Assembly (NCBI GenBank): GCA_022836615.1
Contig: MU405236.1
Span: 1 to 64,000 of the forward strand
DNA length: 64,000 nt
Reading direction: 5' to 3'
From: Annulohypoxylon bovei var. microspora
Lineage: Eukaryota > Ascomycota > Sordariomycetes > Xylariales > Hypoxylaceae
The notes under the pieces: generated by a model
Seen by the model: the letters and a program-made list of their open reading frames with translations, nothing else
What the model was told of the DNA's origin: nothing
Database searches by the model: none
Translations under genes and position numbers: made by a program
Shown here: positions 1-13,330 of the stretch, one piece after another
Position numbering within the stretch: the first letter of the stretch is position 1
How the letters are laid out: each line of letters begins with the position of its first letter

Positions 1-68
1 AGAACAAGACCGGGAATCGAACCATCGGTTTACGGTTAAACTTCGGATTTCGAAATCGGGGTGTGTGT
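1..68. other. GC-richer edge with antisense tRNA T-arm-like motif
   Basis: This short island is much richer in G and C than the AT block to its right. Positions 10-23 read CCGGGAATCGAACC, the complement of a tRNA 3' T-arm (GGTTCGATTCCCGG). Counting the usual tRNA geometry leftwards (7-base T-loop, 5-base stem, 7-base acceptor, discriminator, CCA) would put the complement of CCA at the very window edge. This fits a retroelement primer-binding site whose LTR lies outside the window. A complete tRNA gene does not fold here: the 5' acceptor partner is missing and the T-stem pairs poorly. Low certainty. Confidence 0.25.
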
Positions 69-3000
69 TCCCGTCCCGACGGGGACCTCGTGTATTAATA
101 AATATTAGCAAAAAGCTTTTATAATAATTATTATGGTAAATGAATATATATAACGTTAATAAAAATTTATTTTTAAATATATTAAATATTATAATTACGC
201 ACGTAATTATTTTTATTAAATAAAATAAAATATACCATTATAATGGTTAAATTTTTCTTATTATTTATATATATATAATTATTATAATAATTATATTATT
301 AATTATAAAACTTAATTTAAATAAAACGTAAAATTATTATATATGTTTTTAAATATAAAAATAATAATAATAATAACATTTAAACTTTATATATTATAAA
401 TAATTTTATATATTACGAAATATATATTAAAATAAAGCTTCGAATTTAAGGAATTTATTAATATATATTATAACGTTATTAACGTTATAATTCGTAAGTT
501 ATTTATAAAAATAACTTAAATTATATAATTTAAACTTTTTAACTTTATTATTATTTTAAATTAAAACTTTAATTATTATTTAAATTACCACTTTATATGA
601 AAATAAATAACGCGTTTTTTTTTTAAATATTATAAACATTTATTTATTATATTTATTTTTAAATTAAAAATAATATTTTTTTAAATATTTTATATTTTAT
701 TAATTATTATTATTAATATATTAACTTTATAACTTATTACGATTATTAATAACCTTTATAATACTTTTAAATTTAATATTAAATCCGGTTTTATTAATTT
801 AATTCCCGAGTAAAAAAAGCTTTTTTAATTTTATTTCTTTAATTTTTTATTAATTAAATGGTGTAAAAAAACTCCAAGTTAAATTTAATATTTAAAATAC
901 GATATTACGAACTTAATTATCGAAGAACGTTTATAAGTTTATAAAGTTTATATTATTAAAAACCTTCGATTTAAGCTTAAATAATTTATTTTTAATAATA
1001 TATAAAACGTTTATAATTATTTATATAATAATTATAAAATTACGGCATTATTAAATTAAATATAATTATTTTATAAAATTATATTTAAAAAGAATATAAA
1101 ATTTAATAAATTTATTATTATAATAATAAAATTAAATTTTAAATAACCCCGAAAATAAAAAATAATTAATTAATAAATTAAATTTTTCGAATTTAAATAT
1201 TTTCGTCGTTTATTATTTAAATATATCGTTAAAAATAATTACCTTTTTTCCCACGTTAAAAATAAGTCCTTTTAAGTTATTTTCAAATATTTAAATCCTT
1301 TAATTACTTATTATTAAACTTATTTTTTTAATAAAACGATTAAAAGCCGCATTTAATAAGCTTTTTATAAACATAAAAATTAAATAAAAAAATTATTACG
1401 AAAATTTCTTAAATTAATATATTTATTTTTTAATAAGTGGCGATTTTTTAATCGTTTTTCCTTATACGGCGTTACGTATTTTTTTCGAAATAAAAATAAT
1501 AAGCTTTATAAGTTAATTTTAAAAATATTAAAATTTATAAAACGTTATATAAATTTTAATATCGTTAATTAATTTATCGAAATTATTAATAAATATAAAA
1601 TTAAAAATAAAATAAGTTATTTTATTTTTAATAATGTTAAAAATAACGATATAATTATAAACGAAATTAAAAATATATTAAATTTTAAAAAATTAAAAAA
1701 ACGAAGCCGTTATTTTAATTATATAATTAATTTTATTACGAAAACCTTATTATTTAAATCGAACATTAATGTTTTTAAAAAATAAATATTTAATTAATTA
1801 ACTTTTAACGAAAAAAATTATAATTATTAACATTAAAAAAGTTTTATTAAAAAGTTTTATAATTTTATATATAAAATTTATTAAAAAGATTTTTTTATAA
1901 ATTATTTATAATCTTTTTAATAAACCGATTTAATAAATTTAATTAATTATATTTATAAAGTTATTTTTAATAACTTTATTTAATAATTATTTTAATTTTA
2001 TATAATAAAATAAATTTTTTTTTTTTAATATTATATTAAACGATTATTATTAAATAAAAAACAATAATAAAAATAAAATAACCGTAATAAATATACGAAA
2101 GCATAACTTAAATTAAAAAAGCCTTTTATTTATTATATTAAAAATTAACTTTTTAATAAAAATTAAAAAGTTATTAAAATTTTCATAAAAATATTAAAAT
2201 TATTTAAAATTATTATATAATTATTCGAAAAAAATAAAATAATTAAAAAACGTAAAAAAAGTTAAATTAAATTATATAATAATATATAAAATGTTTTATT
2301 AAGGTTCGAATTTTTATTAAAAAAGTTAAAAAAGTTTAAAATATTAATTAAAAAATACTTTAATGGTAAATTTCTCCGGATTAATATAAATTTAATTTAA
2401 AATAAACTTAATAATTATTATATATTATTAAACGAAACCCCGATTTATTACGCCGTTATTACGTTATATTTAACTTATAAATAATTTTAATTTAATAACC
2501 ATTAAAATGATTAAATTAAATAAATTATAAAGGTTTAAACGATTATAAAATTAATTTAAAATATTTAATATTAAAGCTTTATAAAACGGCTTAATTTAAT
2601 TTAAAAATAAGGTAATTATTAAGTTTTTAAATAATAATAACGTTAAATTAATCCTTTTATAATTTTTTATAAAAGTTATTAAAATAAATCCGGAAATAAT
2701 AATATATTTATACTTTTAATTAAAGTGGATAAATATTAACATTAAATTAATCATTTAAAAAAAAATAATAATAATATTAACGATCCCATTGTTTATTAAT
2801 ATAATTATTAAAAAAAATATTTAACGTTATTTAAAATAACCTTTAATTTCCTTATTATATAATTTATATTAATTAAATATAAAAGGTTTTTTTTAATAAT
2901 TAAATAAATAATTATATTTTTACGTTATACGTTAAATAACGAAATAATTTTAATATATTAAATCTTATAATTATAATTACAAGTTAAAATAATAAAAAAG

Positions 3001-3251
3001 TTAAATCCTTTCTTTTATTTTTATTTAAATAAATTAAAAAATAATAAAATTAAATAAATAAATAATAATAAATTTATAACGTAAATTAAAAAATAATTTA
3101 ATTTTATAAAAGTTAATAATAATAATGTAAATAAAAATAATTTCATGTAAAATAAAATTATTAATATAATATAAAAAACTTTTATATATAATACATTATA
3201 ATTAATTTAATTTAACCAACCGTTTTATATGAGGTCCCCGTTCCGGGAACA
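69..3251. mobile_element. Candidate RIP-degraded element bounded by inverted repeats
   Basis: The left arm at 69-96 contains GTTCCCG then GGGGACCTCGTG. The right arm at 3,227-3,251 contains TGAGGTCCCC then CGGGAAC, which is its reverse complement with a 3-base gap. Both arms are GC-rich islands in very AT-rich DNA. The left arm also holds the perfect short palindrome CCCGTC-CC-GACGGG. The 3.1 kb between them shows no readable domain and is full of stops in every frame. A DNA transposon with terminal inverted repeats of roughly 25 bp is the simplest reading, but I see no convincing target duplication and cannot assign a superfamily. Confidence 0.35.
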
Positions 3252-3339
3252 TAAGACTTAAACTTTTTACACGTGTATAAACCATTTAAAAATGCGAGGC
3301 CACCCGTTCAAATAACATAATATCCCGAGTTTAACCGGA

Positions 3340-6300
3340 GGATTTTTTTATTTTATAATGAATTAACGTTTATCCGTTTTCGTTGTTTATAATATAATTA
3401 TTTATAATTTATTATTATGATTTAATTATCTTTAATTTTAATTAATTAAGGTTATTTCTTTCCTTTTAATTATATATAATAATGGTTACGGAATTTTAAT
3501 ATTAATTACGGCGTTTTAATATTAATTTTTATTTTAAATTATTACGTGGTTATGTAATAATTTTAATGATAATGTTATTTATTTTACGTGTTATTTTTTT
3601 TTTTTTTCTTTTATTTTTCATCGTTAAAATAACTTTTATTTATTTAATATGCTTGTAAAAAAAGGGCGAAAACGAAAGTTATTATTTTTAAGTTCGATTT
3701 TATTTTTATTTTTTTTTATTATTAACGTAAACTCGTTATAATTTACGTCGTTAAATCGGAATACGATTTTTTTATCGAATTTTTTTATTACTTTTATAAT
3801 GCCGCGTATAAATTTATTATTATCGAATTTAAATTATGCGTAAAGTTTTTTATTTATTTTTTTTTTTTTAAAGTTTTTAAATGTTTAATACCGTTTTATA
3901 ACTTTTAAAAATCGCGCGACTTTTATATCGATTTTATCCGACATAAGTTTTCTTAATAAAATCGATATTTATTATTTTAAATATTTTAATATAAATGTAT
4001 TATTTTTTTTTTACGTATTCGATAATGGTGGCGTTTATTATAATGTCGTTTATTATGTATGTTATATTATTATTAAAAATGTTTAAATTAAAAATAAAAG
4101 TCGTGATAAATGCGCGAAAAAAGCGCGAACGCTTATTATTCGGCTTATAAAATTAACATTAATGCGTTCGAATAAAGTGGATTAATCGGAAGTTTTAAAA
4201 TATGCGATTTCATTTTTTTCGATAAGTCGTAACCCGTTTAATTTAAATGCCATTGTTATAATTTTTCGAGATTTAATTCTTCGTTAATTTTTTATTAAAT
4301 AATATTATTTTTATGTTTACGAACATTTAAAGTATGCGAAATATCCGTTTATTTTTAATTTTAATTATTAAAATTTTTTTATTTATAAGTCCGTATTAAA
4401 GCTTTGAAAGAATTTTAATTATATAAAAGGCGATGGTTTTTTCGTTTATTTTGAAATTTATCGGATTTTAACGTTTTATAATAACATGGAATTAACTTAT
4501 GTTATTTTTTAAATTTAAAATTTATAATATATTAAAAATTATATGCGTTTTTACGTTAAATTATTTTCGTAAATAAATGTTATTAATAATTTTATTAATA
4601 TTATTTATTTTCGTGTTAATTTATATTAATATTTCGATAAACATTATTTTATTATTATGTTTAAACTTAATTTTAATAATAAAAGGAAATATAAGTTTAT
4701 AATATATGTAACGAATTTTTTTAATAAAATAATTTAATGTTTTATAAAAATTTTTCAACGATTTTAAAATAAAGAATTATTAAATTTTATTGGAATTTTA
4801 TATTAATTCCTTTTTACGCGTTTTACTTTAATATTTTTAAAGATTTTAATTATTTAACTAATTATAAAAACGAAAAATTAAAATATTTAATTTCTTTTAT
4901 TTAAATAATCCATTGATAATAAAAAAAGTAATATTTTTTTTAAATATACGAAGTTAAATACGTTTAATAAAAACCTTAAATTTTTTAAAAATTTTAAAAT
5001 TAATGATAAACGTTTTTATTTATAATTAAATAATAAGGAAATGTTTTTTTTTAATAAAAATATTAAAAATAATGCTCGTTTTATTTAATTATATCCATTT
5101 AATCGGTTTTTTAATTATTCATTTAATTTAATGATTTTCGCGGATAATAACAATTATAAAAATTTTAAAATAAATAAAACGTTTTATTTATTTGTAAGTT
5201 TTAATTCGAGCACGTTAATATTATTTAATATTATGGTGAATAATATAATTAATTTTAATAAAAAACTTACGATTATATTTTTATTTAAATTTAATTAAGT
5301 TTATTCGAAAACCTTCGGCGTGATTATTAAATTTTTTAATTTTTATGGTTTCGATGTAAATTAATTAATGAAGTTTAAAAAAAAAGTTTTTAATTAAATA
5401 TGTTTTTTATATGTATTTTTAAAATTATTAAAAATGTTATAAAATATTAAAACGTTTTATTTAAAAAGTTAATTCGTATGTTTTTATTTATTCGTTTTTT
5501 TTATATACGATTTTAAATTTAAAAAAATATTTGCTTTAATTCGTTTTATATTAATTAAATAATAATTTATATATTTATATTGAAGTTTTTAATTAATTTC
5601 CCCGTGTTATAATTACGGAACATATTTTATGTATTAATATAATTTATACATTTACGACGTAAAATTTAATTATTAAGGTTAATGTTATTATTTACGGCGT
5701 TTATTATTTTTAAAGTTAAAAACGTTATTATTATTATCGTTATTATTTATAAATTAATTAATATTTTCACTTTTATTAAAATTAATTCTTTAATACATGA
5801 TATAAGTAAAAAGTAAATTAATAAAATAAATATAAAAAATAATTCATATATTATTTATTTTTTATTAAATTTTACGTTTCTTTATTAAAAATGGAACGTT
5901 TTTATTTTTATTTTCATCGTTATTATCACTTTTCTTAACTTTATTATTAATAATAAAATCGGCTATTTCGTTAAAAACAAGTTCCGGTTAACCATTTAAA
6001 GGTTTTATATATAATGTAAATGATTTTTTTTTTAAATTTCCGTAATATAATGTAATAAATATTTTACTTTCTTTTTTATTTTTAATTACGGTTGCAAATA
6101 ATATTTTTAAACTTTCGATTAATTATATATTTAAATTCGATTTTGAAACGCTTTTATCCTTTGTAATTATTCCGACTTAAGAATTAATATTATATTAAGT
6201 TTATTATAACGTTAACGTTAATTTAATTAAGGTGTTTTCTTTTTAAATTACGTTTTTATTTTTTTTAAATTAATTTAACCGTGCTTATAATTTAAAGCGA

Positions 6301-9300
6301 AAAGAACTTTTTTTTAAAAAGTTTAAGTTATTAAATATTAAAATTACATTTAAAGTTATTCGCAAGCTTTTCCTAAGTATTATAACGTGTATTAAAAAAC
6401 GTTTTAACGGTGTGTTTAATTTAAAATTAACGCGAATAATGAAATCGTTTTTAAGTTATTTAATAAGTTTACCGGAATAATAAATATATTAATTATTTTT
6501 TAACTTATTTTTCCTTTTATTTAACGCCCATTGGTGTTTTTTTAATGTAAAGTTATTATATACGACGAATATGTAAAAAGCGTATAATTTTCATTTAAGG
6601 AAATTTAATAGAAAGGTTTAATCGTTTCGATTAAAGAAAAATTATAATTTTATGAAAAATTTATATTAAAAGAGCGGTTTTAAAACAACTTTATATACGG
6701 TAATGTGTTATGTTTAAAGCGGTGAATAAACATAACCGAAAAATAAGCAAGTTATTTATTACTTTTATATAATAAGTTCTTTAATATTAATAAAATTAAC
6801 ATTTATTAATTTATTACGTATATTATTAAATTTTAATGGGATTTATTTTTAAGTTCGTTTACTTTTACATGGATTGTAATAATGTTATTATTAACGTTTA
6901 TTAACTTTTTTAATAATTAACATCGTTGCGAAGTAATGTTCGAAAAAACCATGGTTTTAAATTACCGGACATAAAAATAATGTCGCTTTCTTTAAATTAA
7001 TATTTATTATTATTAAAAACATATGAATTAATAATGAAATTATTATAATTAATGTATCGTGGGATATTTAAATGAAAAAAATTAAATGGGAAGTTAATAA
7101 CGATAATGAAAATAATTACGACATTTCCGTATTTAATAAACTAAGATTATTTCTTTTATTTTTCCACTTTAATAATGTTAAATATAAAAGAAATGTTAAA
7201 ATTAAATTTAAAATATTATTTTAAAGCTCGATTATTACGTGTTAAAGTAAATGGTTAAAATGGAAAAAACATGATAATGAATGGTGTTTTTTTTTAAGAT
7301 ATATAAAAATAAATAAAACGAATGTATATATATATAAATATAAATTATGTAATAAAAATGTTTTAAATATAAAAAAATGGAATTAAATATTACGGTTATT
7401 AAAACAAGTATTTATATTTAAATGGTTAACGTAATAAAAATCTTAAATCTTTTTAATCGTAATAATTATTAGAATTTAATGTTATTATTTATAAATGATG
7501 TTTTTAAAATTTTATTAAAACCGGGTTACCGGTGTTATTTACTTAAGTCCATATTAACGGTTATGCGGCAAATGTTTTAATATATTTTAAAAGTAAATTA
7601 ATTAATTATTCGGCATTATTATCGGCGTTTTAATTATATATCCGATTTTTTATTAATTAATTAAAGTTTAAAGTACATTTTTATTAATGTAAAAATATAA
7701 ATGTTACGGGTAATTACGTGTTAAAGAAATTGTATTTTTTAATGATTATTAATGGTTAAAAATAATAAAATCATTTTTATTTTAAAAACATTTTTTTACA
7801 TAATAATGTCATGTAAATTTTAAAAAAATTAAAGGTTAATATTTATTTTTATGTTTAAAATAAACATAAAATTATTATATATTATAACATGCGTTTTTTA
7901 TTTATTTTTTTTAAACGGTGATGTTTCGGAAACGTATATTAAATTAATGTAATTTTACGGAAAAGTTATATTTATATCGGTTAATTTTTTAAATTTATTA
8001 CGTTAATATTTTCATTGAAATTTTCTTTAACATGTAATTAAAGATTATAATGTTTTGGATTTAATTATTATATCGTGTTTTTAAATAAAATGTGAAATTA
8101 TATATGTATTAATAAAGCGTAAAAAATTATTAATATATGGATGAAATAATTTAAATAAAAAAAAATAATACGAAATTACATTTATAAACTTTTAAATGTT
8201 ATTACTTTTAAATTAATATTTTTATTATTTAAGTTTTTCGCTTCGTTTTAATGAAATATATTATTTAATAAATATATTTTTAATTATTTTCAACTTTTCC
8301 TTAAAGCGATACCCATTAATTGTGTCGATTTAATCTTAAAATTAAACATTAAAATAAATGCAAAACGTAAAAATGCCGATAACCATTTAATAACATTAAA
8401 CAACGAATTTAATTATCGTGCGAAACGAAAATGACGTGAATTATTAAATTACGGCTTTATTTTTTATATTAAATTTAAGGAATAAAATATAAATATCATT
8501 GGCGTTTATTAAATTTTAAACAATGTTATGAACGGTTTTAATAATGTTTTTTTAATAAAAGAAATTATTTTAATTAATAAAAATTTTCTTCGTTTTATTA
8601 ATAATTATTATAAAGTATTTTATATATTTAATTTTTAACATATAATTTAAAACGAAGGAAATTTACCGTTAAAATGGTATTATATATATTTATTATAATG
8701 TTATGGTATTAACATAATAATGTTATTTTAAGAATTATTTTCGCAACGTTTTTTAAATGTTTTTAAAATTTTTTTTTCTTCGAATTAAAAAAATTTAATT
8801 TATTAATTCGATTATTTAAAATGTTTTAACCGACGTTCGAAATTTATAAAGGTTTATAATTTTTATATTAAAGTAATCGAAAAAAATGCGTTATCGTGTA
8901 ATTATTAATTAATAATAATACGGAATTCATGCGTTCATTTTTTTCCATTTAAAATTAAATAATTTCGTTTAATTAAAAAAAAGTTTTTTTTAATTTTAAT
9001 TACATTCGGTATAATTATTAAATTTACCTTTAATTTTAAAAGTAATTAATTTATTAACCTTATATATCGAAAGATTTCCGGGCATATATTGGTTTTTTTT
9101 AATGACGTATATTTAATGGTTAAAATTTTGCTTCGTTTTATAAAGGATGTGGTTAATGATATTTATGTTATTTAATGTAATTTTAATAAACTTAAAAAGT
9201 AAAATATTATATTATAATTAAATTTACATAAGTTTATTATATAAAAAACATTAATTTGGTTTCGAAAATATAATTATTTATATGTTTATATATCGATAAA

Positions 9301-11500
9301 TAATGATTTTTAATAAAATTAAAGTAACGAAAAAAAATATATTCCACCCGCTTTTATATTTAATTTAACTTATATTAATAATACTTAAAAAAAGGTTACG
9401 GAAAAAGTTAATTACGTTTTAAAATAAAATTAATTTAATTTTACTTTTAAAAGAAATGTAATTAACATTGTATTTAATTTATTTATTAACCATAATATTA
9501 ATGTTAAATTTAAACATTATTATAATATCGTTAATGAAAAACTTATTAACGTTAACGACGATATTTACTTTAATAATGCCTTTAATAAATAAAATTAATT
9601 CGAGGCGTTTTAATAATTCGATTCGTTATTTCGATAAATTTTTATAATAATAATAATTATATTATTAAATTTCTTTAATATAAGTTATGATTAATTTAAT
9701 AACGTTTAAAAAACATTATTCGTTTAATAATTTTTTAAAATCGAAATATAATAATAAAAAATTAACGAAGAAATTAATAATAAAAAAAGTATAAATATTA
9801 TTAAAAAATTTATAAACGGGAAACCATACGTTTACGTTTTTTTAAAAAACCAATTCGTGAATTTTAAAGATTTATATTATTTCGAATTTATATTTATTAA
9901 GTTATTTTTATATAATGTCGGCGGTTTGTTTTCGATAAATAACGATTAAACGCGTGAATTATAAAAAAATGTTAAATAGAATTTTAATATAAAAACGTAT
10001 GTTTAAAAGTTAATTTTTAATGATTTATTATTTTATTAATTTTTCATTTTAATTAAGCTTTTTTGAAATTCCGATAACACGGTGTTATAATAACGACGCA
10101 TCCAATGTTTTTATTTTTTATATTTAACCGCATTATTAAAAGTAATAATAATTAAATTAATACGGTGTAAATTAAAAAAGTATCCTTCGATAATGTATTT
10201 AATTTATATAATTTATTAAGTTTAAAAAAACTTTTAAAGGTTAATAATGAATTAAAATAAAATAAACTTATTAATAACGATTAAATGCGAAAACTTTTAA
10301 TAAAAATCGCGGTATACGGTTAATAATAACCATTATTAAACGAAAGTAAAATAAAGTAACGTGATTAAATTAAAAGTTTAATTATTTAAAATGGGTTATT
10401 AATTATTTAATTTATTATTAATTTAAACGATATGTTTTTATTTATTCGTATTAAAATAAATTTAAAGTTTAAAAATTCTTATTATTATTAAGTAATTAAA
10501 CGAAAGATTAAATAATATTTATTAAATATTAAACGAAGTTTAAATAAAAAAGTTAATTAAAATTTTATTTTCGTTATTTTTTAATTTCACATATATTTAA
10601 ATGCTTTTTTTAAAGAAATCGTTAAAATTAAAACGAAAAATGGAACGTTTAATTTTATTAATTATTATTTTAAAATAATTGAAATTAACGGGCGGGGTGT
10701 ATTCCATTTCCACGGATTTCTTTGGTACCATGGTAATATTAAAATGGAAAAATTTTATTCCGATTTAATCGCTGCGAGCGATGTTTAAAATGTTACCGAG
10801 TTTTTACGTTACGTTAATAAATATTTTAAAGAGGATTTTAATTAAATTACGTTTTACGAAAGATTTCGGACTTCGGATCGCCGTTAATTATTAAATGATT
10901 TAAAAAATGACTTAAATCGGTTAATTATTAAATGAGAAAAAAAGGTAAATTTCATTACCATTGTAACCTAAGTTTATCGATGTAACGCGACATGTTACAA
11001 ATATTTTAAATTTTAAAAAATTTAAATAAAAAGTAAAAAACGGAAAAAATGCCGTTTCGAATAATTTTAAAAATTTATCGAATTTATATATATAAATGAA
11101 AACGGTGTATTACGTATTAAACGAAAATTAATTAATTATAATCGTTAAAACTTAGTAATTATTACTTGTATTTATTATAATTATAATTTTACCGTTATTT
11201 TTATCATGGTATAAATCTTAGCGTTAATATATTATACCATTAATTATGCCATTAAATTAAAAGCTTTTTTATATTAAAAGTTAATAATGTTTACCGTTTA
11301 TTTTTAAGTAATCGTACGGTTATTAAGGTTTATTAATGTAAACGATAAAAACGAAGTTATTCGTAATTTTATAATTAAAATATTTAACCGCATTTTTAAC
11401 GAACGCGAGTTATTTTTAATTAATGTATGTAATTATATTTTTAAATATAATATATATTATTATTCATAAAATAATTAAATGTAATTACATTATAACATTA
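3340..11500. other. AT-rich stretch with no assignable element
   Basis: I looked for reverse-transcriptase, integrase, transposase and helicase signatures on both strands and recognised none with confidence. Slightly GC-richer islands lie at about 3,230-3,350, 4,100-4,200 and 10,690-10,900. The last lies upstream of, and on the same strand as, the helicase relic and may belong to its N-terminal part, but no HUH (Rep) motif could be read there. Confidence 0.5.
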
Positions 11501-11519
11501 TATATTACGCCGTTTAACG

Positions 11520-13330
11520 TTAATAATAATATTTAAAAACATTTATATTTATTTATCATGAAACAAAAACTTCATTTAATTCGAAAGTTTCTTTTAAAAA
11601 AATGAATATTAAATTAAGCATTTTTAAAAAATATTTATATCGCGGCCTTGTTTTTTAAAATATGTGTTTATATAATTATATATTTTTAATAAAAATAACC
11701 TTTAAAATAAATAAAACGAAGTAAATAAACCGATATATTAAGTTTAAAAAAAGTATAAAATAAATACGATTTTATTAATATATTCAACGATTATTTAAAA
11801 TTTATATTTCTTTATTAATAAATGTATATTTATTTAATTTTAAAAATAACGAATTTTATGAACGCATTATAATTATTTAATTAAGATTATTTATTTTTTA
11901 AAAAAAGTTTTTATTATTAAAAAAAAGAACGCCGTTTAATATATAAAAACGGTTAAAAAAAAACCTTTTTAATCGCTTATAATTCATTGAATTTAATTTT
12001 AATTTATTAAAAAAATTTAAGGAAAACGTTATATTAAACGCGAAAATTTTCGACGCGTTATTTAAGCAAAAAGCGTTAATTAAAATAAAAAATGACTTTT
12101 TTAATAATGAAAAAAATGACGAAATTAATAATAAAAAAACCGAAGAAATGAAATAAATTTTTAAAGCTTACGAACTTATAACATTTATTAATATAATTAA
12201 TAATTTTATTACGGAATGTTATAATATAAAAATCCCGGTATTCGAAAATGCGGTTATTTAATTTTTTTAAACGTTTAAAATTAAAAGTATAATAAAAGTA
12301 TTTAATTTTTTAATTACTCCGAAATTAAATTATTATCGTAAAATTAAAAACGATTTAAATTTTACGACGGTATAAATTATTAAACGTAATAATCATATGA
12401 ATAAAGTTATCGAACGAAATATTAAAATTTAAAAAAAAAAGTTCGAATAATTAAATAAAACGAAATTATAATAAACCGTAAGCGAATTAAATATTACGCG
12501 AAATGTATACTTTAATTTAATTAATAATAAAATAAAAAACGAAAATAATTAAAATATATTTAAAATGAACGAAAACTTAATCGTCGGTTAATATGTATAA
12601 TAAAAAAATTAAGTTATAAGTTTTTTTCATATATTAATTAAAATAAGTATCGAATATTATTTTAATGAAATATGGATAAAAGCCATTAAAATTTTAACCG
12701 AACGGGAAAGTTTAAATAAAAAATAATTTATGTTTTTCGGGTTAATTTTACGTTATTTTAATTAAGTTAATGCTTTAAAAATAAAAAAAATTATAAACGT
12801 ATTTTTTATATATAACTTATAATTATTACATTATTTTGGAAGCGAAGGCGGCATCGGTAAAAGCGTTATAATTAAAATATTAATTTAAACCTTAAAAATT
12901 AAAAAAATTCGAAAACGAATTTAAGTTATTATAACTTTTAATAACGTTAAAACTTATATTAATGGAATAATTATTTATTCCGTAATAAAGTTTTTTATTA
13001 TTAAAAAAAGTAAAATAATTTTAAAAAAAATTATATTATAGAAAAATACCGATATATTAATTATTAACGAATGTAATATAATGTTTAAAAATAATTTATA
13101 CGACGTTTATATTTAACTTTAATAAATTTACGATTACTTCGATGAAAATTTTAATAAGATGTTTATTGTAATTTTTTGTGATAACTTTTATTAATTCGAT
13201 TTTATTTAAGGTATATTATTATTATATTTAAGAAAAGTTATAAATTAAAAAAAATACGAAAAAACGGGAAAACTTTTCGAAGTTAAAAACGATAAATATT
13301 ATTTAAAGTATTAGTTTTTTTTAAAGTTTA
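11520..13330 (+). pseudogene. RIP-killed Helitron/PIF1-type helicase relic
   Basis: A superfamily-1 helicase of the PIF1 type, as carried by Helitron rolling-circle transposons, can be read in one frame despite many stops. The segment at 12,712 reads L-N-K-K-stop, expected LNxxQ. Walker A at 12,838-12,864 reads GSEGGIGKS, expected GGEGGTGKS with T to I. Motif II at 13,051-13,077 reads DILIINEC, expected DILIIDEC with D to N. Motif III starting at 13,168 reads VIFCDNFY-stop-F, expected VIFCGDFxQF. All three main motifs keep the same frame and spacing (about 213 and 117 bases). Every deviation is a G:C to A:T change: ACC to ATC, GAC to AAC, GGT to GAT, CAA to TAA. Similarity of the upstream segment from about 11,520 is weaker. 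The rolling-circle Rep domain and the TC/CTRR ends were not found, so a cellular PIF1-like copy cannot be fully excluded. Confidence 0.7.

Noticed and set aside
1..75. tRNA gene on the minus strand
   Set aside because: A T-arm-like motif is present, but no matching 5' acceptor strand or anticodon arm can be folded from the next 75 bases.
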